Shown: positions 23,813-34,100 of the stretch, one piece after another | Numbering within the stretch: position 1 is the first letter of the stretch | How the letters are laid out: every line of letters begins with the position of its first letter | Source: Theristus sp. LFF4_11 | Lineage: Eukaryota; Nematoda; Chromadorea; Monhysterida; Xyalidae | Direction: 5' to 3' | DNA length: 64,000 nt | Assembly (NCBI GenBank): GCA_030248135.1 | Contig: JASANC010002071.1 | Location: 1-64,000 of the forward strand | The notes under the pieces: generated by a model | The model's input: only the letters and a program-made list of their open reading frames with translations | Database searches by the model: none | Told to the model about the DNA's origin: nothing | Program-made: the position numbers and the translations under genes

Positions 23813-26800
23813 CTAACTGTTCGGTCGCACCTTCGCCGTGGTTTTACTGTGCTTGGCGGTTGTCTCGCTTCGGTGCACCTCAACCGGACTGTGTCGCTCG
23901 ACAATTGGCGTCACAATTCGACTGCCTTGATGACCGTGCAGATCGCCGTTGAATTGCTGGTCGATTGGTGGTGTTGTTGTTGTTATTCTTATGTTGATTC
24001 CGTCATTTTTCTGACTGATCGACGATTTTCGACTAGATTTCCGATCGCCCTTATTACTATTATTTCGCCCCAGTTTGTAAATCCGCCCGGTCACATCCTG
24101 AATGGAGACGGTCTTCTGCGATCGTTCGACGACGTCCTCATTGTCACGGTCGTTGTCGTCGTCGCTCCAATCCTCCGAAAAGTAATCGTCGACGGACGCC
24201 AGCGGTGCACTGGCCGGACAGTACCGCCGCAACTGTTGACCATTATTAGCCAGCGGTCCGTTTTCGTCCGCTTTATTCGCACAGCTGTTCATTGTGTCCG
24301 CGATGATCTTCTCGGCGACCGTATCGTGGAAGTCGCAATCTACGGTCGCCTCGAGCACCCGACCGGCCATTACACGGCCGGCGCTTGCGGTCGATCCGGA
24401 CTCGTGCTCGTGGCTGACCCGCATGAAGTTGTCGACGATTATGGTGATCGGCACTGCGAGCACGAGAACGCCGCAGAGGATGGCGCCGGTGGCGACGATT
24501 TTGCCGCCTGAGTTTTTGGTGTCAAGTTTGGTTTGTCTACTACTAAATTAGTTTAGCAATTAGTTTTTGTGCGCACGCACGGACACGACACTTAAAAATA
24601 GCCACGCGATTTTAGAAATCGTGTCGGGTGTGCTATTACGGACACGATTAGTTTGCGCACGGGATTTAGAACGACGTGTGTGCGTCCGGACAAAAAAAAA
24701 CTAAATTGTGTTTTCGCATTGACTCTTTTATTGATTCTGCAACTGCAAACACGCCTAGCAGCCATAAAGAGCGGATCAGAGATGCAGCACACTCAAAATC
24801 GCTACAGTAAATCGCAATTTTGAATCACCGGCGTCAAGCAAGAATTTTATCTGCCAGCTAAAAGCGTGTCTTTATCCTTGAACACTGGAAAAAGATGATT
24901 CAAAAAGTTCAGCGGCAAAAAAACGTTCATCAGTGGAGGTGGTCTGCATTATATATACGCTCAGGCAATTTTTGTGTGTGTGTGTGTGTACGTACGCACG
25001 GACACGACACTTAAAGATGGTAACGCGACTTAGAAATCGTGTGTGTGCGTTATCTTTAAGTGTGTGTGTGTGTGTTGTCTGTCTTCAGACTAGACGTTTC
25101 CACTGACCAATGGTGCTCGGAATCATGTCCCCATAGCCGACAGTGCTGATCGTCACGATGCACCACCAGGCGCCGGCCGGAATCGAGATGAACTGTGTCT
25201 CCGGTGTGCCCTTTTCGATGAAATACAGAAACGACGAGAAGAACACGACCGCGGTCGTGATGACCATTCCGAGCATCGCCAGCTGTTTCGCGCTCGCCAC
25301 CAGTGTCAGACCAAACAGCTGCATGCCTGCGAGCACGAGAATAGAACGGATGGCAACGGGTGACGATTGTGAGTTCACTTACAATGTGGCTCCAGCACAA
25401 ACAAAGTGGACGAAAACGGCACGCTACCACAAAAAGGAGTCATTCTGATGGCAAAAGTATGTTTGTGCATGTACCACATTACTGAGCTGCGTGCATGTGA
25501 GAACCATGCCCGTGGTTGAACGGGAGCACGTGGTGAAATCTGCTGCCATGCAGTGCACATTGTCACAAAAATCACCATAACTGCGTGTATATGACAACAG
25601 CGGATTGAGATACATCACACGTTCCACCACACGTCGTGTTGCACACGCAGGTGTGGCATAGAAAACAAGCAAATGCAACAACTCGATCACTGTCTGCAGA
25701 TCACTTACCTGTGCTGTAACGTCCGAGTTTGAAGATGCGCAGCACTCGAAGCACCCGCAGTATGCGCACTACCAAAAAAGCCCCCTTGAACTCTCGCAGG
25801 CTCTCCGTCGACACGCCGCACAGCCAGAGTGACAGCTCGAAATAGAACGGCAATATCGCGAACAAATCGATCAGATTCATTTTCTGCTTGAACACCGCAA
25901 ATCGACGGCTAGCCACAGCCATTTTCGTGACGTACTCGCACGTGAACCACGTGATGCACACGTACTCGACGTACTCGAATAGCGGATGCGGCTCCCACAA
26001 GGTGAGTGTCCGACCGAGCGACGTGGTGACGTTACGCGGGCGCTGTGTGGACAAAAGTGACATTGGATGCTTGTGAAAAGCCTGAGCTAAATTTATGAGC
26101 CTAAGCTTAAGCCTGTCATAAACCTATAAGCCCAAGCCTAAGCCTACAAGCCTAAGCCTATAAGCCTAGGCCAGAGCCCAGCAAAAAAACGAAACCGGAG
26201 CTAATTGACGGCCCTCAAATGCGGCAATACTTTGAACCAGATGCGTATGTTTTCCTCTTTCGCGAGTGCCTCATAAACATCAATCATTTCTAAACAAAAA
26301 GTTCAAAAGTTCAAATAAAAAAACCTGAAACACTCGAACGGAGCCGACAATCAGCCCACCGTTCGACACCAGCACGGCCGTGATCGACAGAAACGCAAAT
26401 ATCCGTGCCGCTCTTGACGACTCGGGCACCTCGATCAGATTCCACAGGCGACGCCGTAGTTTGCCGCCGCATACGCCCGCAAACTCATCCTCGACGGAGA
26501 GCTTCTTTTCGTTGCTGCCGAGGATGGCCTGGACAAAGTGGACGCAGCTTACGAAACACCTTTATCTTGTTTGTCCGAAGGAAGCGGAGTAATGTTGAAT
26601 GGATCTGTGGAAAAGCCGCACGGATGAAAGCTGCATGCGCTGATTCGTGCCCGTACATACATAGACCGAATATGAATGAAAATACAGTACTGTACTTGAT
26701 AATATCCATCGATTCGTTGTATGTCGGCGCGGCAGCACGGTTCGATTGCTGATACCGGAATCTGCCAGTATCGGAGGTCGCGCAGGAAGTCGTGCGGACA

Positions 26801-27436
26801 GTAGCGCTTCGGCCGGTGCAGCACTCCGGACACGTACCAGTGGTAGATCGGCGCGAAACTCGCCGAAGATCTGTGTGTGTGATGATGAACGTTGTAAAGG
26901 GGCATTCATGAAGCAGTATTTAGTGACCGCGTAGCTACATATGTTTTAACACAGCGACACGTCACCAAATACTGCTTCATGAATGCCGCTTTAGACTTCG
27001 CTGAGAGCGCATCAACGTATTGTACGTGACAAATTTGTTTAGCTACCAATGTTTATCAACCAACAAAACCCGTGCGAAACGTTAATCATCGTGATCACGT
27101 GATGCACAGTTTCTGTGCAATACAAACTCCGCCCCGCACAGCAATGCCCGCACAGAAAGCATGCATCACGATCACCAACCAATCACCAGATTGCCTATAA
27201 TTCAGAGTTCGTGTGTACTTCTCAAAGAAGAACTCGTCCGTGCGCTCGATGTAGTCGTCAGCAATGGCGAGCCGCTGCTTGCGGTCGGCGACACAGAACC
27301 GATGCAGCAGACTGCAGCCGCCGCGCTGCATGATCACCGTCGGACGCAGCGTGAACGACGTGCCGCCGACGTTCAGCCGCAGTACGCCCGGATCGACGCG
27401 CTTTTGAAACGCAGAGAAACAGCGCAGGTTCGACAT
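23813..27436 (-). CDS. voltage-gated potassium channel, Kv2/EXP-2-like
   Basis: Six exons, 5' to 3': 27219-27436, 26696-26870, 26325-26528, 25709-26042, 25108-25326, 23813-24507. All phases match and give about 614 residues. The T1 tetramerisation domain spans exons 1-2 ([10 protein letters not shown]; then a [14 protein letters not shown] segment close to Kv2). S1 ends exon 3. Exon 4 holds S2, S3 and the S4 voltage sensor ([20 protein letters not shown], basic every third residue). Exon 5 carries S5, the pore helix and the T-V-G-Y-G-D filter near residues 372-377. Exon 6 holds S6 and a long polar, acidic cytoplasmic tail ending at a TAG. The order W-x-L-I-E-P and S-I-P-A before the pore favours the Shab/Kv2 and nematode EXP-2 branch. 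In S6 the usual P-x-P hinge reads V-P-I-T. The protein should sit in the plasma membrane and conduct K+ on depolarisation. The ATG is the nearest upstream of the T1 domain; 28 codons further up another is possible. Confidence 0.93.
24571..25075. repeat. repeated GCACGGACACGACACTTAAA blocks and (TG)n in a channel intron
   Basis: Blocks at 24571-24625 and 24990-25044 share GCACGGACACGACACTTAAA and TTAGAAATCGTGT. A third, inverted block is near 24630-24690. TG dinucleotide runs occur at 24974-24990 and 25059-25076. All lie in the last intron of the Kv gene. Confidence 0.65.
26083..26172. repeat. degenerate interstitial telomere-type (GCCTAA)n array
   Basis: Repeated AAGCCTAAGCCT and AAGCCTATAAGCCT units. 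Orientation on the plus strand is the same as at 19735-19857 and 30546-30632. It lies in intron 3 of the Kv gene. Confidence 0.8.
26896..26993. mobile_element. hairpin MITE family B, copy 1
   Basis: AAAGGGGCATTCATGAAGCA pairs with TGCTTCATGAATGCCGCTTTA, and the interior GACCGCGTAGC pairs with GCGACACGTC. The family is about 95 bp and nearly a perfect palindrome. Six copies were found: 26896, 33346, 35259, 44821, 50271 and 51277. Best copies are flanked by TTAA. Confidence 0.88.
27085..27217. mobile_element. MITE family C, copy 2, at a channel splice donor
   Basis: Arms GTGATCACGTGATGC and GCATCACGATCACCAACCAATCA. The right end, GAGTTCGTGTGTA, matches the family end GAGTTCGACTGTA and finishes at 27217. 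The Kv exon 1 donor GT occupies 27218-27217 on the minus strand, so the element edge and the splice site coincide. Confidence 0.75.
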
Positions 27437-27885
27437 CAGCTTCGCGACTGCAGTTAACGACCCATTATGCGGTAAAAAATACAGCACACGATTATGCAGA
27501 TGATATATGCACATGTTCATGCACTTATTGATTGGTGCACATGCAATGCAGATCTAGCCGGTTTTTTTTGTGAGTGAAAATTGAAGTGAAACCTGAATCG
27601 ATGAGAGCGTTGGTTTGTGCATGTGCATGAAGATAAGTGCACGATAATGTGCATCATCATGCGCGTGATTTTGTTGCACGTGTACTGTACACCGTATTTT
27701 TGAGCATGGCATTATATGGCATCATCCGTGCGACCGGTGTGTCATCTGTGCGGCTGCTGCTGCAACACCAGAATGCAGACGGCTCCTCAAATCAAAATTA
27801 TTGCATTTTCTGTGTTGTTGCGGGCGGACAACAGCAGCACACTATACGGCACGTACCCGACACCGCAGTGCACGGATATGATTAC

Positions 27886-28052
27886 TACCGTATTACCTCC
27901 AATATACCCCCATGGGGGATTAATACGTCAGCGACTTTTAGGGGTGGGGATTATTTGTGGGGAGGATTATTCGAAACTTGTCGTGGGGGTGGGGGTTTAT
28001 TGGTGGGGGGGGGGATTAATGGTGGGGGGGGGTTAATGGGGGTAAAACGGTA
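27886..28052. mobile_element. poly-C/poly-G MITE family, internally deleted copy (167 bp)
   Basis: Starts TACCGTATTACCTCC and ends GGTAAAACGGTA. It keeps the CCCCCATGGGGG palindrome and G-rich subterminal repeats but lacks the unique core. Confidence 0.8.
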
Positions 28053-29919
28053 GCATTAAGCAATCGGAATTGTCAATGTGGATTGCGTTTTAGCAGCCTG
28101 AAAGATCAGGGATTCACCCAAAAAACAAGAACCGTCAAGAACGCCTTTGCAGTCTTGAAAAGAGTTTTTGGCTAAACACAGAAACCAACCTGGTTGAAAA
28201 GAAGACGTGTTTTTTGACCGTTTTCTGGCCACTCAACAATGTTTCATATGATCTACTAACTTGTTGTGTGCGACTCCATCTCCGTGTCGCTGTCTTCCGC
28301 TGCCTGGTTGCCTAGTCGTATGCCGCCTCTCGACGAAAGCATGGCGGTTAGTAATTTTTCTCCGACAATTTTTGGTGGTTTACTTTGTTCTTCTTGAGAT
28401 GTCGCCGGTTATTACCGTTCGCAAGACTCAGCACAACGGTAAAAAAACGCAAGTACGTGGTGTCTGTCGTTTTCCTTTAGGAACTCTGAAGTCCGGTGGG
28501 AGCAGTTGTACCAATTTAGAATTGGTTGAACGCCTTTTCAGTGCACTAAAACGTTGGTACGGTTTTCTGGAGGAGCACAAAAATTGAATTTTTGTTGACG
28601 GTCAGCCTTTTAATTTTTACGATTTCAGTTACCGCGCTCAAACATTGTGGTACGGGACCCCGAGAGTCTTCCAACAACATTCCCCACCGTTTTTTCTCAG
28701 AGTAACTCACTTCAAAAAAGGAAAAACATAGAAAAAGTACATGACAATTTTTTATTGGTGCATCGAACGATATTTTAAGAATACACGTCATTAACAATAA
28801 AATGCTGGCGCTTTCCACAACAGATTAAGGTTGCAGCAGGCTAAAAAGCCAAAATTTTGAAATTCGAAAAATGTTTCGAAACTTTGTTGGAAAGCCTGGC
28901 AGCACGCAAAGTGATCGTTGCAGAAAACTACGCGGGTTCCATAAAATCATTGGTTTCACGCACAACATTAAGAACTGCACGTGCAATACAATCGAACTGC
29001 AAATAATCATGCGGTAAATCCGATTAATAAAAAGGATTAATTTCGAACATGCATTCAATAAAAATTGTGAAACACTGAAAACGGTAAATGCAAGCGTGAA
29101 AAGTGTGACTCTTCAAAAACAGGTGAATATTTCGAATTTTTAACCTGATAGATAGCGGTACACAATACACATTACTCAAAATAAGTGTTGTGCATTCGAG
29201 TGCTAAATGGTGACGCAAAAAAAACAGAAAAATAATAATCTTCACAATTTTGTTCGCTCAACAACAAACACACAAGTCAGATGACAGATTGGACGCTATA
29301 CACTGGGGACATGTGGACAGCGATGTTTGGTGTATCTTAATGAGAAAACTTCTTTTTTAAAACAAGTGGAATACGCATGTACATAATTACTGAGATACCA
29401 TTGGTCATTCCGTAAGCGGTTTTGGAAAGGTTTTTTTACGTTTTTGGGTTTTTGACTGTTTGACATAGGAGTCTCGTATCGTGTTAGTTATATTGGCACT
29501 TCTCTATGCCGGAGTCAGTTCAGGCAAGTTTTCGTGCAAGACAAACCGCGGTTTTTTTACATGAGAGACGCACGCAAAGTCGCAAATTATGAGACTAAAT
29601 GAACTTGATGTATGATGAAAACAGAGAAAAGGGACTATTAAACGCTTAAAAACAGACCTTGCAAATGCCAGGTTGGAAATCTGCGAATTGAACTCGAAGA
29701 CGCAGAGTTTGACACAACATGTATACAATGTATGTACAGTACCAAAACAAAGAATGTCTGTGAATGTTTATTGGCCCAACCACCGTCGAAAACACACACA
29801 AGGTAAACGCACTGAAAAAATGTTAAACAATATTGAAAAACCGTAATGAAACCGTTGGAACACTCTGGCAACTTTTTTTATTTTCTTCAAACACATAAAC
29901 AAACTTTTGTTCACAAACG
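28053..29919. other. no gene recognised
   Basis: A plus-strand frame at 28261-28587 has no recognisable domain or exon continuation. AT-rich spacer otherwise. Confidence 0.5.
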
Positions 29920-30187
29920 TACGGTATGGCCGGTTAAACATGACAGCTTTTTAAGGGTGCAAGGAGCGCGCGAATTTTGAATGAAAGGAAAAAGGCGTTC
30001 AGAAACTGAATTGTGTGCCAAATTTGATGCGTTTTTTAAACCAATGGATTATCCGAGCTATTCTGTTCATTCTTTATCCCTTGTACACATGATTGGGAAT
30101 TACGTTGGCTTTTTTTGAAAAAGACAACTCCTAGTCTGCGGCTGATCCCGCCTTGATGAACTGCCTCATTTATTCGGCCATACTGTA
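29920..30187 (+). mobile_element. MITE family A, copy 3
   Basis: TACGGTATGGCCGGTTAAAC to TTCGGCCATACTGTA, 268 bp, same orientation as copy 1. Confidence 0.85.
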
Positions 30188-30232
30188 AACGACAAAAAGC
30201 CTCCGTAGTCTGAAGGAAAACCGTCCACTCCA

Positions 30233-30470
30233 GTATTGTGGATTTATTCAAACGCGTCCAGACTAAAGTGACGTCATTTGCTTTAAAAACGCCCGTTTGT
30301 CAAAGTACAGGCACTAAAATGTCTGTTTGGTGTGACTGATTCGACATTCATCATTTGTTTACGGGAAGAAATCGGCTAAACGAAAAATCTGGTTTGCAGT
30401 GAACGACAAGCGCATGTTTGGCGGCACATGACGTCATTTCAGTGGGACACGCTTAAAAAATAGGTCATAG
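30233..30470 (+). repeat. dispersed repeat family F, copy 2
   Basis: Near-identical to 13624-13861 and in the same orientation, starting 45 bp after a family A MITE. Confidence 0.8.
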
Positions 30471-30545
30471 TAAGTAATCTTGCACGTACACGCGCGCACA
30501 GCACACGCCATATGTTATCCGATAAACCTCAGCTACATTGTAGGC

Positions 30546-30632
30546 CTGGTCTAAGCCAAAGCCTAAGCCTATTCCTATGCCTATGCCTATTCTTATGCCT
30601 ATGCCTATTCCTATGCCTAAGCCCTGCCTGGT
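30546..30632. repeat. degenerate telomere-like array (GCCTAA/GCCTAT)n
   Basis: CTAAGCCAAAGCCTAAGCC passes into CCTATGCCTATGCCTATTC units, a drifted hexamer array. Confidence 0.7.
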
Positions 30633-30799
30633 GCGTGCGTGTTCGGTTGTGCCCGTGCAAGAGGACTGACTTAATCTGGCTGGGTCGTTTTTGAATGTAA
30701 CGTCTTCACGTTTGGACTTTACAAAAAATGTCTTCTTTTTCAGTTCCGGGATTCAGTGCGTTTGCAGGTGTCGAAAGGAAATCAATTTCAAAACTAAAG

Positions 30800-31148
30800 G
30801 GGTAATTCAAAAAGGTCTTTCGTGATTCTGCCGTCTCTCAGGGTTGGTCACTTCACAAGTTCTAAATAATTGCCGCGTCATGCATGAAACTGTTTTACTT
30901 CTCTCCGCATGCGCGCATCAAGTCGCAGAACCAAAGGCAATAATAATACATATGATATTTTATATTGACCCCGAGACTCAGTACGCGCATAGATACTAGG
31001 TAAACTGTTTCATGCAAGACGCGGCAATTCAAAATCGGCAAAGTGATCCGAGTCCCCTGAATAGGCGATTTTGAATGACCGCATAAACATTGAAACTGGT
31101 TCGACGTCTGCAAACGCAATGAGTCGCAGGACCGAAAAAAATACAATA
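30800..31148. repeat. family D repeats, partial and full copies
   Basis: A fragment at about 30800-30942 is followed by a full copy at about 30943-31148: GACCCCGAGACTCAGTACGCGC, GACGCGGCAATTCAAAATCG, AGTGATCCGAGTCCCCT, and CAATGAGTCGCAGGACCGAAAAA. It ends 29 bp before the stop codon of the TSP1-array gene, so it could form part of its 3' UTR. Confidence 0.7.
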
Positions 31149-31176
31149 ATAACAATAATAATAACGAATAGCAAGA

Positions 31177-34100
31177 CTACGATTTCTTGAAGCAAGCGCC
31201 GAGATTGCAGCTCCTGACGTCCGACAGCACCGGACACGGGTAGCCGGTCGACTGCGGGTGTTGCACGATGACGCGCGTGCGCGACTGCTGCCCGTGAGCG
31301 CAGGTGCGCGTGCAGGCGCCCCAGTGCGACCAGTGCGTCACGACGCAGTCGGTCGAGGAGCCCGAATGGGGACCTGCCAGTGACGCAGCGAATAAGGACA
31401 ACATGTTTGATAGTTTAGAAACATAGTTGGATGGGCTCCCACTATTCACTCTTGTTAATGTGTGAGTTCATATCTGGAAACTATGATCTTTTATTTTGGT
31501 TCCGGGACTCAATGCGTTTTGCACACGGGGACAGGAGGATGTTTCACGGAATTCAAAATTAGGCTACGGTAGACTGACGTCTTACGGGTTTGGTTCGGTT
31601 GTGGGGCTTTTCCTTAGGATATGAAACTGTTGTGCTCCTGAAACGATAATACACGCTGAATAAAAAAATGTCCGAAGTGGTGTCCGGAGCGCTGTCCGTG
31701 TAAGCCTCTGTAGCCCTATCCGCCCTCGTAGCTACTGCAATGTTGCAAAGCCGAGCGTGGCTGCGCATCGCTACTCCACTACTGATGAAGCTACTTTTCA
31801 GTTCCGGGATACCAAGCGGACATCCCAGGGGACCGGAACTCCGAGCGGTCAAGACGCAAGACACCAATAATTCGGGCATTTTTTCTTGTCGTGTACATAC
31901 CAAATTAGTGTTTTTATCCGTTTTACTATTTTCGACAAACAAATTCTGGACATAAAATTTCGACCACATTGTGTTGCCATGTGTTTAGTCAAGTTTTGTA
32001 TTATTGTTTGTACTGTTCTGTATTTCTGTGGTCTTGTGGTAAAAACTAACATCGGAAGAACTTGGGGACGATCAAACACGCTTTCAGTCTGTGAAACCTG
32101 TGACGGGCGGCGCGATCGGTCCCGGATAGGGCAGCGGCAGCGGACGGGGCAGCGGCAGAGGCACGGGCACCGGGCACGGGTACGAGTTGCAGTCGCGTGT
32201 TTGGTCCGTGCCGCCGGGACACTGGAAGCCGCCGTAGTTGGCGTACTGCAGAATGGTGCGTCGTCGCGACTGGGTGCCGGTGCCGCACGGCTGCGTGCAC
32301 GGAGTCCATTGCGACCACGGAGTCGTCACGCAGTCAACTGGGTGGCAAAATGGTGGATTTGTTACACCTTAGAAGCACGCTTATGTATCATGCCCATTCG
32401 CGAGCGAAGCGGATATTCTACCTTTTATAAGCGTCTTCCGCATTTTTAGATAATAACGTTGAGAGTCCTGATTTCTGTTTGCAGATATCCGCCGATACAT
32501 TGGATGTGCGGGTATCAAAAAAATAGGGTATAAACAATAAAAAACTGCTGCAGAAAATGCGGTTTGTGCATTCCAGCCTATTGAATCTGGCTTGCTGGTT
32601 GGCTGCACACCAATCTGGTTAGACCAATCAGTGAGCGAAAAACCAAAATGCAGCCAATTGATTGATTGCCTGTGATGTACAGTTTCACTGTGTGAAATTA
32701 GGTAAGGAACTCCGATAGAATGTATAAATCCGTAATTCGTAAATCCCTCGCCAAGAGAGGGCGGGACCAGCCGCAAGCTCTGTCCTGGCGGGAGGCCTCT
32801 AAAATCTCACAAATAATCCTCAAGAAATCCACTCAAGAATCCACAGTTTCTCTCATTGCGAAGATTCAGGCCCGAAACAAAATAAAGTCTCATTGGTAAC
32901 GCAAAGACTCGCACCAACCGGGGCAGTCTCCCAAGTTGCACGTCTGCGAGTCGCTGGTGATCGGGCACGGCTGTCCGCCGAGCTGAGCGTGCACCAAAAT
33001 CGGCCGATTCCTGCTCCGGTAGCCGGAACCGCAGGTTCGCGAGCAGGGACTCCAGTTGCTCCAAAATCCGACGTCGCAATTGACTGGAACAACACATTTG
33101 TGATTTTTTATTTGGTGCGCTATGTTGATGTCAACACTAGCCTCAGTCGATAAAGTCGCAAAAGTTTGTGCGGTAGCAGCAGGTGTTCATAGAGACAGCC
33201 GTTTGCGGCAGTGCTATTTGTTACATTATTTGTAATGTGAGGCGGAAGTGATGTGCAGTGTGAGTGCGTGTTGTTGAAAGGTGTGTTGCAAAACCTAGCT
33301 TCCAACAGCTAATCACATGCCTGCAATGCAATGCCTGAAAGAGACTAAAGCGGCATTCATGAAACAGTATTTCGTGACGTGTAGCTGTGTTAAAACATAA
33401 CTACGCGGCACTAAATACTGCTTCATGAATGCACCTTATGTCATGTCGCGGTTTCAGCACATAGCAAATAGAAAGGCAAATGTTGTGAGTTCGCGATACA
33501 GTTCGTTTGAACTGCTAGTGCGTGATTCGCTTGTCGGTTGGTCAACGAAGTGACAAATACCGTAAAGTCTTGCATATAAGGTCTACTTATATAAATTTAA
33601 AAATCAAAAAATTCTGAAAAAAGTGGAATTTCGTGTGACAACCTTATAAGTGGGAGGAAATCTTATAAAGCGACGATTAGGAATTCCGTGCCTTATAAAA
33701 ATAAAAATTAGGATTTCGACCCAGTCAAAATTTTGAATTTTTTGGTTTCCCGCCGTGTGACACTCCGCCCACTTTTGAGTGGGGGTCTTGGGGTTTTACA
33801 AAGTGGGAGGAACCTTATATGCAAGACTTTACGGTATTTTAATGTGATAACGCCTAGGCGTCCAAGCAAAGCCCAATCAGTCTGTTGGTGGTTTCTAATT
33901 CTATGGAATTCTAAAAAATCTAGCTCCTGTCACTGGACACGACTGACTGGAACAAGGCTGGTTGTTGCATGGCTGTGTTTCGAGTTTGGGCGGACACGGG
34001 AAGCCGCCTGCCGCAGGTAACTGATGGATCAGTCGCTTTCTCGATTTCTGACCGCCTCCGCAAGACGCTGAACAGGGCGTCCACGGTGACCACACGTCCA

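Noticed and set aside
23762..24511. 249-codon plus-strand frame
   Set aside because: Antisense of the Kv C-terminal exon, whose S6 and splice phases are certain.
24974..25076. Possible regulatory (TG)n element
   Set aside because: Ordinary dinucleotide runs in an intron; nothing ties them to function.
28261..28587. 108-codon plus-strand frame
   Set aside because: No domain, no convincing signal peptide and no exon continuation.
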